The notes: generated by a model from the letters alone, not told the origin. Shown: positions 1-9,030, counted from the first letter of the stretch. The stretch is DNA of 64,000 nucleotides from Phaeobacter porticola (GCF_001888185.1 NZ_CP016364.1:1178001-1242000), one strand, 5' to 3'. A program made the numbers and translations.

Positions 1-3
1 AGA

Positions 4-531
4 TCAGGTTGGCGCGATGCGCATAATAATGCAGGTGGTGGAGCCGGTGGCATAAAGTTTGCCATCCTGGATGCCGCGCAATTCACCATGGGCGATCCCG
101 GTGGAACGCCCCACATGATCGGTGAGGCCTATACACTCAATTTCAGTTCCAAGCGGTATAGGGCGGAGGATATTCACCTTGAATTCCAACGTGGTATAAA
201 TGGCCCCTTTCGGTACGCGGGTCATCACAGCGCAGGCCATGGCGCTGTCCAGTAGCGTTCCGTACCAACCACCATGGACTGTGCCCATTGGGTTGGTGAC
301 GGTAAATTCAGGTGTGCCGCGAAAAATGACTGTGCCTGGCTCCACGCTGTGCAGGTGATAGCCGAGGGTCTCGCCGATGGGCGGGCCGGGCAGGCGACCG
401 TCCAGAATGCTCTGCATGAACTCCAGCCCAGAGATCTGCGTGATTTCCTCAGGTCGCAAAAGATCCTGTGGACCGGCGGCGCGGCGCGGACGTGCGGGCG
501 AGGTCGGGGCGTGCGAAATGGGTGAAGACAT
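4..531 (-). CDS. PaaI/YbgC-type hotdog acyl-CoA thioesterase
   Basis: A 175-residue hotdog-fold protein that probably hydrolyses acyl-CoA thioesters in the cytoplasm. The family signature is visible: a V-H-G-G-W-Y helix start followed by LLDSAMACAV, which is the usual HGG-x-x-x-x-LLD pattern of PaaI-like thioesterases, then a strand ending in a TTLEFKVN-type motif and a C-terminal TGSTTCIIM strand. The reading frame stays open upstream, but the first 28 residues look non-native, so I start at the ATG that gives MSSPISH. It lies about 140 bp downstream of metF on the same strand and may be read through from it. The natural substrate is not evident. Confidence 0.8.
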   Translation of the reverse strand: MSSPISHAPTSPARPRRAAGPQDLLRPEEITQISGLEFMQSILDGRLPGPPIGETLGYHLHSVEPGTVIFRGTPEFTVTNPMGTVHGGWYGTLLDSAMACAVMTRVPKGAIYTTLEFKVNILRPIPLGTEIECIGLTDHVGRSTGIAHGELRGIQDGKLYATGSTTCIIMRIAPT

Positions 532-671
532 GCGGCCATCCTGATATTGCGATACATTGCGACACGGCCAAAACAGTGTTCTTGAATTGGGCGCGACGAC
601 AAACGCCCCCGCCAAAAACAGCAGGGGCGACAGGATCAGAGGCTAGGAGCGGGCAGGTCGCAGAGCAAGCG

Positions 672-1541
672 CTACGCCACGTTCTCCAGTGCGACTTTTG
701 GTGTGATGCCTAGGGCAAAGCAGACATCGCGGGTCAGCTCGGGGCGGTTCAGCGTGTAGAAATGCAGCTTTTCGACGCCGTTTTCCATCAAGTCAGAGCA
801 GAGTTCGGTGCAGATTGCAGTCGCTAGCAGATCCTCGCGCCCATCCCGTATGGCCTTTTCAAAGGCGTCTTCGACCCAGGCGGGGATGGTGGTGCCGCAG
901 CGTTTGGCAAAATTGCGCGCGCCTTTCCAATTCTCAATCGGCAGGATGCCGGGGGTGATGCGACTGGTGTCGATCCCGGCCTTGGCGCAATCATCGCGGA
1001 ACCGAAAAAACGTGTCTGCTTCAAAGAAAAACTGGGTCAGCGCTTCATCCGCGCCGGCGTCCAGTTTGCGTTTCAGCCAGTCTACATCCGCACGGGCGCT
1101 GGTGGCTTCGGGGTGGCGGTCGGGGTAGGCGCCGACACGGATGGAGAATTGATCGCGTTCTGCCAGTGCCGCAATCAGCGCAACCGAATTGGCGTAGCCG
1201 TCGGGGTGCGGTTCAAAGCCAGCGGCCCCTTTGGGCGGATCACCTCGTAGTGCGACGATTTCGCTGACGCCTGCTTCGGCGAATTGATCGGCGATCTCCA
1301 TGGTTTCGGATTTGGTGGCATTTACACAGGTCAGATGCGCCGCCACATTCAACCCGGAAGATTTGTGCAGCGTTGCAACCGCTTCGCGGGTCAGATCACG
1401 GGTGGTGCCGCCTGCACCATAGGTGACAGAGACAAACCGCGGGTCCAGTGGAGCCAGCGTTTGTACGGTGTCCCAGAGCCGAAATGAGGCCTCCAGAGAC
1501 TGCGGGGGGAAGAATTCAAAAGAGATGTCAGGGGTCGTCAT
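672..1541 (-). CDS. metF: 5,10-methylenetetrahydrofolate reductase
   Basis: Reduces 5,10-methylene-THF to 5-methyl-THF with FAD and NAD(P)H, supplying methyl groups for methionine synthesis. At 289 residues it has the normal bacterial MetF length, with no eukaryote-like regulatory domain. The N-terminal SFEFFPP motif, carrying the catalytic glutamate region, is followed by FVSVTYGAGG, AHLTCV, IVALRGDPP and a DQFSIRVGAYPDRHPE segment, all typical of the TIM barrel. It is divergent from the LysR-type gene metR, and an exact MetR box lies in the 94-bp gap, so regulation by MetR is likely. Confidence 0.95.
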   Translation of the reverse strand: MTTPDISFEFFPPQSLEASFRLWDTVQTLAPLDPRFVSVTYGAGGTTRDLTREAVATLHKSSGLNVAAHLTCVNATKSETMEIADQFAEAGVSEIVALRGDPPKGAAGFEPHPDGYANSVALIAALAERDQFSIRVGAYPDRHPEATSARADVDWLKRKLDAGADEALTQFFFEADTFFRFRDDCAKAGIDTSRITPGILPIENWKGARNFAKRCGTTIPAWVEDAFEKAIRDGREDLLATAICTELCSDLMENGVEKLHFYTLNRPELTRDVCFALGITPKVALENVA

Positions 1542-1589
1542 TTAAAAGCGCTCCGCATGATTTCATCTCTTGTTGCATAGCCTGCATTG

Positions 1590-1602
1590 TGAAACAATTT
1601 CA
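1590..1602. promoter_or_regulatory. MetR operator between metF and metR
   Basis: The sequence TGAA-ACAAT-TTCA matches the enterobacterial MetR consensus TGAA-N5-TTCA exactly. It sits in the short divergent intergenic region, about 34 bp from the metR start and 49 bp from the metF start. The match is seen directly; binding and the direction of its effect are inferred. Confidence 0.65.
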
Positions 1603-1635
1603 TAATACTCAAGAACAACATGAGCGATATGGTAG

Positions 1636-2541
1636 ATGCACATCGAATTCCGACACTTGCGTACGATAAAGGCCATTCACCAGGAAGGCGGGTTGGCGCG
1701 GGCGGCGGATCAGCTGAATATCACCCAGAGCGCACTCAGTCATCAGATCAAGGGGCTGGAGGATCAGGCGGGTGTGGAGCTGTTCCTACGCCGTTCAAAA
1801 CCAATGAAACTGTCGGCGGCGGGGTTGCGGCTGTTGCGGCTGGCCGACCAGGTGTTGCCGCAGGTGGAAGCGATGCAGGCGGAGTTTTCGGCGCTGCGCG
1901 ATGGCAATACCGGGCGGATGTATATCGCGATTGAGTGTCACGCCTGTTTTGAATGGCTGTTCCCGGTGCTGGAGGGCTTGCGCAAGAACTGGGCCGATGT
2001 GGATGTGGATATTCGCCCCGGCCTGGCCTTTGACGCGTTGCCTGCGCTGCAAAAGGAAGAGGTCGATTTGGTGATTTCCTCGGACCCGGAGGTGTTGTCG
2101 GGGATCGAATTTATTGAGCTTTTTGATTACAAACCCGTCTTTGTCGCCTCGGCACTGCATCCGCTGGCGGAGAAGCCTCATATTGAGGCGGATGATTTTC
2201 GCGGCCAGACGCTGATCACCTATCCGGTTGAGAAGGCGCGACTGGATATCTTTAGCCAGCTGCTGACACCTGCGGGGGTCGAACCTGCCTCTATCCGACA
2301 GGTGGAGTTGACGGCGGTGATCCTGCTGTTGGTCGCGTCCAATCGGGGAGTTTCGGTGCTGCCCGACTGGGTGGTGCGGGAGGTCAAATATTCCTCAGAC
2401 TATGTGACGCGGCCGCTGACCTCAAAAGGGATCACCCGCAGGCTATATGCGGCGATCCGCAGCGAGGATCGTGAAAAACCCTATATGCAAGAGCTGATCC
2501 GCCTGGCGAAGGTCGAGGCGCGTCGACTGCAAAAGCAATGA
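1636..2541 (+). CDS. metR: LysR-family transcriptional regulator MetR
   Basis: A 301-residue LysR-type regulator. The N-terminal winged helix-turn-helix spans about residues 4-63 (LARAADQLNITQSALSHQ). The effector domain contains AIECHACFEWL, closely resembling the AIECHSCIQWL segment of E. coli MetR, and the later TYPVEKARLD and LPDWVV motifs also follow MetR. In that family homocysteine is the coactivator and met genes and glyA are targets. Divergence from metF and the perfect MetR box in between support the name. It probably also controls its own expression. Confidence 0.88.
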   Translation: MHIEFRHLRTIKAIHQEGGLARAADQLNITQSALSHQIKGLEDQAGVELFLRRSKPMKLSAAGLRLLRLADQVLPQVEAMQAEFSALRDGNTGRMYIAIECHACFEWLFPVLEGLRKNWADVDVDIRPGLAFDALPALQKEEVDLVISSDPEVLSGIEFIELFDYKPVFVASALHPLAEKPHIEADDFRGQTLITYPVEKARLDIFSQLLTPAGVEPASIRQVELTAVILLLVASNRGVSVLPDWVVREVKYSSDYVTRPLTSKGITRRLYAAIRSEDREKPYMQELIRLAKVEARRLQKQ

Positions 2542-2742
2542 TGATTTCACCGACCTCAGGCGCCAACTGAGGCGAAAGATCCAAGCGATTGCGGGAGTGG
2601 TCCCACCCATGCGTGCCGGGCATAGCTCTCATGTGTCTGGGGTGCAGGCCTAAGCCCCTATTGGCCCTTGGCAAGCGGCAATCAGGCGCGTATAGGCACG
2701 GTTTGACCGACATCTCCCCTCTCTTGCTCAGGAGTCATTCGC

Positions 2743-3528
2743 ATGATTGGCAGCGCAAACCTCAACATCATGATCAAAGCTGCCCGCAAGGCGGGGCGGT
2801 CGCTGGTCAAGGATTTTCGCGAAGTTGAAAACCTTCAGGTGTCGAGAAAGGGGGCAGGCGATTTTGTTTCCAAGGCCGATATCGCAGCCGAAAAAATTCT
2901 GAAAGAAGAACTGATGGGCGCCCGCCCGACCTACGGCTGGCTGGCCGAAGAAGGGGGTGAGGACGAGGGCGCGGATCCGACCCGCCGCTGGATCGTCGAT
3001 CCGCTGGACGGCACTACCAACTTTTTGCACGGCTTGCCACATTGGGCGATTTCAATCGCGCTGGAGCACAAAGGCAAAGTTGTGGCTGGCGTTGTCTATG
3101 ATGCTGCCAAGGATGAGATGTTTTTTGCCGAAAAAGGTGCTGGTGCCTGGATGAACGACACCCGGATCCGTGTGTCCGGTCGTCACCGCATGATTGAATC
3201 GATCTTTGCCACGGGTCTGCCCTTTGCCGGTCGCTCGGACCTGCCCGAGACGCTGAAGGATCTGGCACGTCTGATGCCCGCTTGTGCCGGTGTACGCCGC
3301 TGGGGCGCTGCCTCGCTGGACCTGGCTTATGTAGCGGCTGGCCGCTACGAAGGCTATTGGGAACGCCGTCTGAACACTTGGGATCTGGCGGCGGGCGTGA
3401 TCATCGTGCAAGAGGCTGGCGGGTTGATCGAAGCGGTGAACCCTGAGGATGATATCCTGACATCGGGCGATGTGCTTTGCGCCAACGAGTCGATCTACGA
3501 GACCTTTGCCAAGGTGATCCGGGACTGA
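2743..3528 (+). CDS. suhB: Inositol-1-monophosphatase family protein
   Basis: A 261-residue Mg2+-dependent sugar phosphatase of the IMPase/SuhB family, dephosphorylating myo-inositol 1-phosphate or related phosphates in the cytosol. Metal ligands are visible: the EE pair at residues 69-70, the WIVDPLDGTTNF motif at 83-94 and the C-terminal WDLAAG motif. In enterobacteria SuhB also acts as an rRNA antitermination factor; whether this one does is unknown. The start follows an AGGAG about 10 bases upstream. A strong terminator follows 24 bp after the stop, so it is probably transcribed alone. Confidence 0.92.
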   Translation: MIGSANLNIMIKAARKAGRSLVKDFREVENLQVSRKGAGDFVSKADIAAEKILKEELMGARPTYGWLAEEGGEDEGADPTRRWIVDPLDGTTNFLHGLPHWAISIALEHKGKVVAGVVYDAAKDEMFFAEKGAGAWMNDTRIRVSGRHRMIESIFATGLPFAGRSDLPETLKDLARLMPACAGVRRWGAASLDLAYVAAGRYEGYWERRLNTWDLAAGVIIVQEAGGLIEAVNPEDDILTSGDVLCANESIYETFAKVIRD

Positions 3529-3552
3529 TTTTAGCCCAGAGAACAAGTTTTG

Positions 3553-3580
3553 AAACGCGGCCCTAGGGCCGCGTTTTTTA
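3553..3580 (+). terminator. Rho-independent terminator after suhB
   Basis: AAACGCGGCCC and its exact complement flank a TA centre, giving an 11-bp perfect stem directly followed by a T-run. It ends transcription from suhB. The complementary A-rich side is short, so use from the other strand is less likely. Confidence 0.9.
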
Positions 3581-3624
3581 TGGGTGATTGGTATTTGTGC
3601 CGGAGCAGTGCTGCCCGTGGGCCG

Positions 3625-4038
3625 TTACGTGTCGGCCGGGTGGTTCACCCCATTGTGCCACGGGATCTCGCCGTAGATGTCGGCGTGATTGCTGGGGTTT
3701 CCCCCGTTGATACAACCCAGATTGATGCCGCATTCCGCCGGATCAGAGCGGCGCTGGTGATAGATATAGATGCCGCAGGTCTTGCAGAAATAATGTTTCG
3801 CTGTGTGGCTGCCCCAAGTGTAAAGGCTGAGGTTTTCCGCCCCCTTGAGGATGTTCAGGCTATCGGTGCGGGCGGTCACCGCAGCCGCCCCCCTGCGGAT
3901 ACAGAAGGAACAATTGCAGCGGCTGGCTGATGCAAGTCCACGGGGCAATTCTGCTGTGATCTCAACCGCGCCGCAGTGGCATTTAGCGTGACAGGGGGTT
4001 GGACCGTCGATGGGGGGCATGGGGGCGGGAGGTGTCAT
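3625..4038 (-). CDS. GFA/CENP-V family zinc protein
   Basis: A 137-residue protein of the glutathione-dependent formaldehyde-activating (GFA)/CENP-V fold. Zinc-binding cysteines are visible in CHAKCHCGAVEI, CNCSFCIRRG and YFCKTCGIYIY. The family name comes from one enzyme that forms S-hydroxymethylglutathione; most members have no proven function, so I give none. In-frame ATGs also exist at 4065 and 4020. I chose 4038 because an AAAGG lies about 10 bases upstream. It is downstream of the rhomboid gene on the same strand, about 43 bp away, and may be co-transcribed with it. Confidence 0.75.
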   Translation of the reverse strand: MTPPAPMPPIDGPTPCHAKCHCGAVEITAELPRGLASASRCNCSFCIRRGAAAVTARTDSLNILKGAENLSLYTWGSHTAKHYFCKTCGIYIYHQRRSDPAECGINLGCINGGNPSNHADIYGEIPWHNGVNHPADT

Positions 4039-4081
4039 CGTGCTTGGCCTTTGTTCTGGCGTCATGTTGTGCAGGCTGAGG

Positions 4082-4858
4082 TCATTTGCCCCAGGGGCTG
4101 TTGCGTCTGTTGTGGTGGATTGGTTTGCGCACCACGCGGGGGATGCGGCTGGTGGAATAGTTTGTTTCAGGATGCGGCGGCAGGCCATGGGTCTTGCCCC
4201 AATAGGCAGGACCGCCCCGTCGCAGCCAGAGCGGGATCGTCAGCACCAGTCCGACACCAAAGCCGCCTGCGTGGGCCCAATAGGCGACACCGCCTGCCTG
4301 TGGGTCTGAGCCGATGCCGCCCAGGAATTGCATCCCCAGCCAGACACCGAGCATGACAAAGGCCGGGATCGAGAAGACGCGGAAATAGATAATGAGGATC
4401 AACAGGATATCAACGCGGGCACGCGGAAAGAGCAGCAGATAGCCACCCATCACACCCGCAATGGCCCCGGACGCGCCGACCAGTGGCACCAGTGAATAGG
4501 GCGCGCTGGCCACATGGATCAGCCCGGCGCCGATGCCGGAGACTAGGTAGAAGGCAATAAACGGGACATGGCCCATCTCATCCTCCATGTTGTCGCCAAA
4601 GATCCATAGAAACAGCATATTGCCGCCGAGGTGCATCCAGCTGCCATGCAGGAAAGTGGACGTCAGCAGCGTCTTCAAGTCGTAGCCTGATGTCACCTCC
4701 GCCGGGAGCAAGGCGTAGGCATTGTAAAGCGCGGTCAGGCGGCGCGGGCTATCGTAACCAAAGTAAGTCAGCGCAAAGATCGCGACATTCGCGCAGATCA
4801 GCGCATAGGTGACATAAGGCGTGCGCCCCGACGGGTTGTGGTCACGAATTGGAAACAT
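4082..4858 (-). CDS. Rhomboid-family intramembrane serine protease
   Basis: A 258-residue polytopic membrane protein of the rhomboid family, expected to cleave transmembrane segments of membrane substrates. The signature is complete: HGSWMHLGGN (H71, H76, N80), then GASGAIAG with the catalytic serine at residue 130, and AHAGG with the catalytic histidine at residue 196. About six hydrophobic helices surround these. The C-terminal 50 residues are a polar tail rich in arginine and asparagine. It follows putA on the same strand after 86 bp. A perfect hairpin lies immediately before the start codon (4865-4890). Substrates are unknown. Confidence 0.88.
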   Translation of the reverse strand: MFPIRDHNPSGRTPYVTYALICANVAIFALTYFGYDSPRRLTALYNAYALLPAEVTSGYDLKTLLTSTFLHGSWMHLGGNMLFLWIFGDNMEDEMGHVPFIAFYLVSGIGAGLIHVASAPYSLVPLVGASGAIAGVMGGYLLLFPRARVDILLILIIYFRVFSIPAFVMLGVWLGMQFLGGIGSDPQAGGVAYWAHAGGFGVGLVLTIPLWLRRGGPAYWGKTHGLPPHPETNYSTSRIPRVVRKPIHHNRRNSPWGK

Positions 4859-4864
4859 GGTGGA

Positions 4865-4890
4865 ACGCTGGGCCGAATGTGGCCCAGCGT
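4865..4890 (-). other. Perfect hairpin just upstream of the rhomboid start
   Basis: ACGCTGGGCC and its exact complement are separated by six bases, ending six bases before the rhomboid ATG on the minus strand. There is no T-run, so it is not a classical terminator. It would occupy the place of the ribosome-binding site in the mRNA, so it may end or process the putA transcript or damp rhomboid translation. The structure is seen; the role is inferred. Confidence 0.5.
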
Positions 4891-4944
4891 CAAGAGGTTA
4901 CCCGCGCGTCTCCTGTGCGGGCGTCATCCAGACCGGCGTGCGGA

Positions 4945-7900
4945 TTAGCCCATGCCACCAAGCAGCGCTGCGTTGCCGCCCGCGGCAGTGGTGTCCACGC
5001 AGACATGCCGCTCGGCCTGGACGCGGGCCTTGTCGGGCAAGCCAGGGATCAGCGGCAGTATCGGGCCATTGCGGCGCGCCAGCCAGCTTTCAATCTCGCG
5101 CGCAGTGGTCTCGTCTCCCCACCAGATCACGCCGGATGTGCCTTCCATGGTCAGCAGTTGACGCATGTCCAGCGGGCCTGTTGCTTCAATCGCGGTGCCG
5201 CCAAGGGCGTGAACCGCACGGGCCTGTGCCACAACAGCCTGCGGTCCCGGCCCAAGGCACAGGAGCGGCGGACGCGCGAGCTGCGACAGGCGGTTGGATT
5301 CACCGGTAGGGCCGGGCAGGCTGGTGGTGATCTCCTGCATAGGCTGGCCGGTTGGTGCGGAAAGCATGGTCATAGCAGGGGCATCCGAAGGCCAGCTGTC
5401 CTCGCTTTTCTGCCGGTCGGGCGCGCAAAAGCGCATCATGTAGAAGGGGCCGCCGGCCTTCGGGCCAGTACCGGAGAGGCCTTCGCCGCCGAAGGGCTGG
5501 CTGCCGACAATCGCGCCGATCTGGTTGCGGTTCACATAGAGGTTGCCCGCGTGGATCCGGTCGCAGATGTATTGCACACGGTCATCAATCCGGGTGTGCA
5601 GGCCAAAGGTCAGCCCATACCCGGTGGCGTTGATATCTCTGATGATCTGGTCCAGATCCTGCGATTTGAAGCGCACCACGTGCAGAACCGGGCCAAAGAT
5701 CTCCTGTTCCAGCGCCTGAATGCCGGTGATTTCGATCAGGGTTGGCGCCACGAAGGTGCCGCCTTGCGGGGCGGTCATTTCCTTCAGTATGCGACCCTCT
5801 GCACGGGCGGCGTCGATATGGGCCAGAATACCAGCGCGGGCGGTCTCGTCGATCACGGGGCCGCTGTCGGTGGACAGGTTCCAGGGATCGCCAAGGTGTA
5901 GCGCATCCATCGCGCCTTTGAGCATTTTCAGTACATTGTCGGCGATGTCTTCCTGAAGATACAGGCAGCGCAGGGCCGAGCAGCGCTGACCTGCGGATTG
6001 AAAGGCGCTTTCGATTATGGACTGCACAGCCTGTTCGGGCAGGGCGGTGCTGTCCACGATCATCGCGTTCAGCCCGCCGGTCTCGGCAATCAGCGGCGCG
6101 CCGGGGCGAAGATGCTCTGCCATAGCGGCGCGGATCTTGAGCGCGGTGGCCGTGGAGCCGGTAAAGGCCACGCCGCCGACACGTGCGTCAGAGGTGACGG
6201 CGCCGCCAACAGCGCCGGCCCCCGGCAGCAGTTGTAGCGCTCTGCGCGGGACGCCCGCCTCATGCAACAGCGAGATGGCACGGTGAGCAATCAACGGTGT
6301 CTGTTCGGCGGGTTTGGCCAGAACCGCATTGCCGACGGCCAGAGCCGCAGCAATCTGGCCAGAGAAAATCGCCAGGGGAAAGTTCCATGGTGAAATACAT
6401 GTAAAGACGCCGACCGGCGGCTCTGCCGAGATACGGGCGGCGTAGTAGCGCAGGAAATCCACCGCTTCGCGCAGTTCGGCCACGCAATCGGGCAGAGTTT
6501 TGCCCGCCTCGCGGGTCAGCAGCGCGAACAGCTCGCCATAGTTGGCCTCATAGAGGTCGGCGGCGCGGTTCAGCACCTCGGCGCGGGTTTCAGCACTGGC
6601 GTTCCAAGGAGTTGCGGCGCTGAGAGCGGTCTCAATCTCGGCTTGACCAGCGGTCTGCACGCGGCCCACGGTGGTCAGGTCGGCAGGGTTGCGCACCGGC
6701 TCATCTGTGGTTGTCGCCGTCTCGGGCGCCTTGGCCAACAGCGGCTCTGCAGCCCAGCTGTGGCTCTTCCAAGGCGCGCGGGCGGCATCGATGGCCGCGA
6801 GCGTCGGGGCGTGGCCCAGATCAAACCCCATCGAATTGGGCCGCTCGGGCTGGAACAGGTCAGGCCCCTTGCGCAGGTTTGCGGTCAGATCCTCGACCTG
6901 AGCGAAAGGATCGGCCGCGACCAGCTCAGGTGGGACATTTTCATCCACGATCTGGTTCACAAAAGAGCTGTTGGCGCCATTTTCCAACAGGCGGCGCACC
7001 AAATAGGCCAGCAGATCGCGATGGGCACCAACCGGTGCATAGATGCGGCAGTGGGTCTGGTTCTGCTCTAGCACCATATTGTGCAGGGTCTCGCCCATGC
7101 CGTGCAGCCGCTGAAATTCATAGGCTCCCTTGTCCGTATCCTTGGCCATATGCAGGATTGCCGAGACTGTGTGGGCGTTGTGGGTGGCGAACTGCGGGTA
7201 GATCCGGTCGGTCATCGACAGGAGTTTGCGGGCGTTGGCGATGTAGGACACATCGGTCAGGGATTTATGGGTGAATACCGGAAAGCCATCAACGCCTTCA
7301 ACCTGTGCGCGCTTCACCTCGGTATCCCAATAGGCGCCTTTCACCAGACGCACCATCAGGCGGCGGTCATAGCGGTTGGCCATGTCATACAGCGCATCCA
7401 GCGCCGCGCCGGTGCGCGGACCATAGGCCTGCACCACGACGCCAAACCCGTCCCAGCCTGCGAGAGCGGGATCGGAGATCACTTCCTCGATCACCTCAAG
7501 CGACAGCGACAGACGATCCGCTTCCTCGGCATCGACGTTCAGCCCCATGCCGGCCGCTTTGGCCAGAAGGGCCAGCGCTTGCAGACGGGGGACCAATTGC
7601 TCCATGACGCTGGTTTCCTGCGCCAGTTCATAGCGCGGATGTAGCGCCGAGAGTTTTACCGAAATTCCTGGGTTCTGGCGAATATCCGCGCTGTTGCAAG
7701 CCGCCGCAATGGCCGAAATCGCCCGCGAATAGGCCAGATGATAGCGGGCGGCGTCTGCTTCTGTGCGGGCGGCCTCTCCCAGCATGTCGTAGGAATAGGT
7801 ATAACCCTTGGCCTCCATGCCGGCGGCGCGTTTCATGGCGCCTTCAATGGTTTCGCCCAGCACGAACTGGCGGCCCATTTCCTTCATCGCGCGGCTGACA

Positions 7901-8421
7901 GCGGTGCGGATCACCGGCTCACCCAGACGTTTCATGGCGCCGCGCAGGGCAGAGACGGGGCTGCGTTTTTCGTCAAGCACTTTGCCGGTCAGCATCAAGG
8001 CCCAGGTCGAGGCATTGACCAAAGAGGAGGTGGATTTGCCCAGATGCTTGCCCCATTCCGACGGCGCGATTTTATCTTCGATCAGCGCATCAATCGTTTC
8101 GGCATCCGGCACCCGCAGCAGCGCCTCTGCGAGACACATCAGCGCGACGCCTTCATCGGTGGAGAGGCCATATTCCGCAAGGAAGACCTCCATCAGGCCG
8201 GGCGAGGAATGGCCGCGGATATCCCGGACAAGCGCGGCGGCATTGGCGCTGATGGTGCTGCGGTCTGTCGCGTCCAGATTGGCAAGCGCGAACAGCTGGT
8301 CCCGCATCTGGGTCTGATCAACATAGGTGCCTGCATCAATGTGATAGCGCAGGGCGTCGCTGTGCGCCGGAGTCGGCGCAGAAGGCATCGCGGGCTTGGT
8401 CTGGGATTGGGGCGCGGTCAT
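4945..8421 (-). CDS. putA: Bifunctional proline dehydrogenase / glutamate-semialdehyde dehydrogenase
   Basis: Oxidises proline to glutamate in two steps: FAD-dependent proline dehydrogenase, then NAD-dependent glutamate-gamma-semialdehyde dehydrogenase. The 1158 residues carry the PRODH barrel at about 170-500 (NPGISVKLSALHPRYE, MVRLVKGAYWDTE, ATHNAHT) and the aldehyde dehydrogenase at about 570-1000, with catalytic Glu780 (IAETGG) and Cys814 (SAGQRCSALR). A C-terminal ALDH-superfamily-like extension follows to 1158. There is no N-terminal ribbon-helix-helix DNA-binding domain, so this PutA is not its own repressor; the divergent Lrp-type gene probably regulates it. Proline use fits a marine heterotroph that meets this osmolyte often. 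Confidence 0.96.
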   Translation of the reverse strand: MTAPQSQTKPAMPSAPTPAHSDALRYHIDAGTYVDQTQMRDQLFALANLDATDRSTISANAAALVRDIRGHSSPGLMEVFLAEYGLSTDEGVALMCLAEALLRVPDAETIDALIEDKIAPSEWGKHLGKSTSSLVNASTWALMLTGKVLDEKRSPVSALRGAMKRLGEPVIRTAVSRAMKEMGRQFVLGETIEGAMKRAAGMEAKGYTYSYDMLGEAARTEADAARYHLAYSRAISAIAAACNSADIRQNPGISVKLSALHPRYELAQETSVMEQLVPRLQALALLAKAAGMGLNVDAEEADRLSLSLEVIEEVISDPALAGWDGFGVVVQAYGPRTGAALDALYDMANRYDRRLMVRLVKGAYWDTEVKRAQVEGVDGFPVFTHKSLTDVSYIANARKLLSMTDRIYPQFATHNAHTVSAILHMAKDTDKGAYEFQRLHGMGETLHNMVLEQNQTHCRIYAPVGAHRDLLAYLVRRLLENGANSSFVNQIVDENVPPELVAADPFAQVEDLTANLRKGPDLFQPERPNSMGFDLGHAPTLAAIDAARAPWKSHSWAAEPLLAKAPETATTTDEPVRNPADLTTVGRVQTAGQAEIETALSAATPWNASAETRAEVLNRAADLYEANYGELFALLTREAGKTLPDCVAELREAVDFLRYYAARISAEPPVGVFTCISPWNFPLAIFSGQIAAALAVGNAVLAKPAEQTPLIAHRAISLLHEAGVPRRALQLLPGAGAVGGAVTSDARVGGVAFTGSTATALKIRAAMAEHLRPGAPLIAETGGLNAMIVDSTALPEQAVQSIIESAFQSAGQRCSALRCLYLQEDIADNVLKMLKGAMDALHLGDPWNLSTDSGPVIDETARAGILAHIDAARAEGRILKEMTAPQGGTFVAPTLIEITGIQALEQEIFGPVLHVVRFKSQDLDQIIRDINATGYGLTFGLHTRIDDRVQYICDRIHAGNLYVNRNQIGAIVGSQPFGGEGLSGTGPKAGGPFYMMRFCAPDRQKSEDSWPSDAPAMTMLSAPTGQPMQEITTSLPGPTGESNRLSQLARPPLLCLGPGPQAVVAQARAVHALGGTAIEATGPLDMRQLLTMEGTSGVIWWGDETTAREIESWLARRNGPILPLIPGLPDKARVQAERHVCVDTTAAGGNAALLGGMG

Positions 8422-8468
8422 GTTGGGAACTCTCTGAAAGAACCATGGGCGATGCCCAGGTTGGTCGT

Positions 8469-8488
8469 TTCACGCATGATATCGTGAA
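8469..8488. promoter_or_regulatory. Inverted repeat in the putA-putR divergent promoter
   Basis: TTCACG-N8-CGTGAA is a perfect 6-bp dyad located 48 bp from the putA start and 68 bp from the Lrp-type gene. Lrp-family regulators bind degenerate dyads of roughly this length in divergent promoters, so this is the best candidate PutR operator. The repeat is directly visible; its binding role is inferred. Confidence 0.4.
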
Positions 8489-8556
8489 TCGATTGGGACA
8501 AACGGCCAAAAATATGGGATATGAAGTGCAACGGGCCAAAAACAGGCGGATTTTCG

Positions 8557-9030
8557 ATGCAAATGGACTTTCCGGGAATGGATCGATTCGATCAGGCGAT
8601 TCTGGCCGCCTTGGGCGAGGACGGGCGCATGTCGATCGCGGATCTGGCGCGGCGCATTGGGCTTTCGAAGACGCCGACTCAGGCGCGGCTGCGGCGGCTT
8701 GAGGCAGAGGGCATCATCACCGGCTATCGCGCTTTGATCGATCCGATCCGGTTGGGGCTGGATCATGTAGCGTTTGTCGAGGTGAAACTGACCGATACAC
8801 GCGAGGCAGCACTGGCGAAATTCAACGCGGCCCTTGCGCGGGTGCCCGAGATCGAACAGGCCCATCTGATGGCCTCGCATTTTGACTATCTGCTGAAGGT
8901 GCGGACGCGATCCATGTCGGCCTATCGCGCGGTGCTGGGCGAGAAGATATCGGCGCTGCCGCATGTGGCGTCGACCTCTACCTATGTGGCGATGCAGGCG
9001 GTGATTGAGGACAGCGCGGTGCTGCCGTGA
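8557..9030 (+). CDS. putR: Lrp/AsnC-family regulator, probable proline-responsive PutR
   Basis: A 157-residue Lrp/AsnC regulator. The N-terminal helix-turn-helix (about residues 10-55) reads DQAILAALGEDGRMSIADLA, then IGLSKTPTQARLRRLEAEGIITGY. The C-terminal RAM ligand-binding domain follows, with VAFVEVKL and HFDYLLKV. Divergence from putA is the standard arrangement of PutR in alphaproteobacteria, where proline-responsive Lrp proteins activate putA. The start was set at the ATG giving MQMDFPG because GGCGGA lies six bases upstream; an upstream in-frame ATG at 8521 lacks that signal. The gene name rests on context. Confidence 0.8.
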   Translation: MQMDFPGMDRFDQAILAALGEDGRMSIADLARRIGLSKTPTQARLRRLEAEGIITGYRALIDPIRLGLDHVAFVEVKLTDTREAALAKFNAALARVPEIEQAHLMASHFDYLLKVRTRSMSAYRAVLGEKISALPHVASTSTYVAMQAVIEDSAVLP

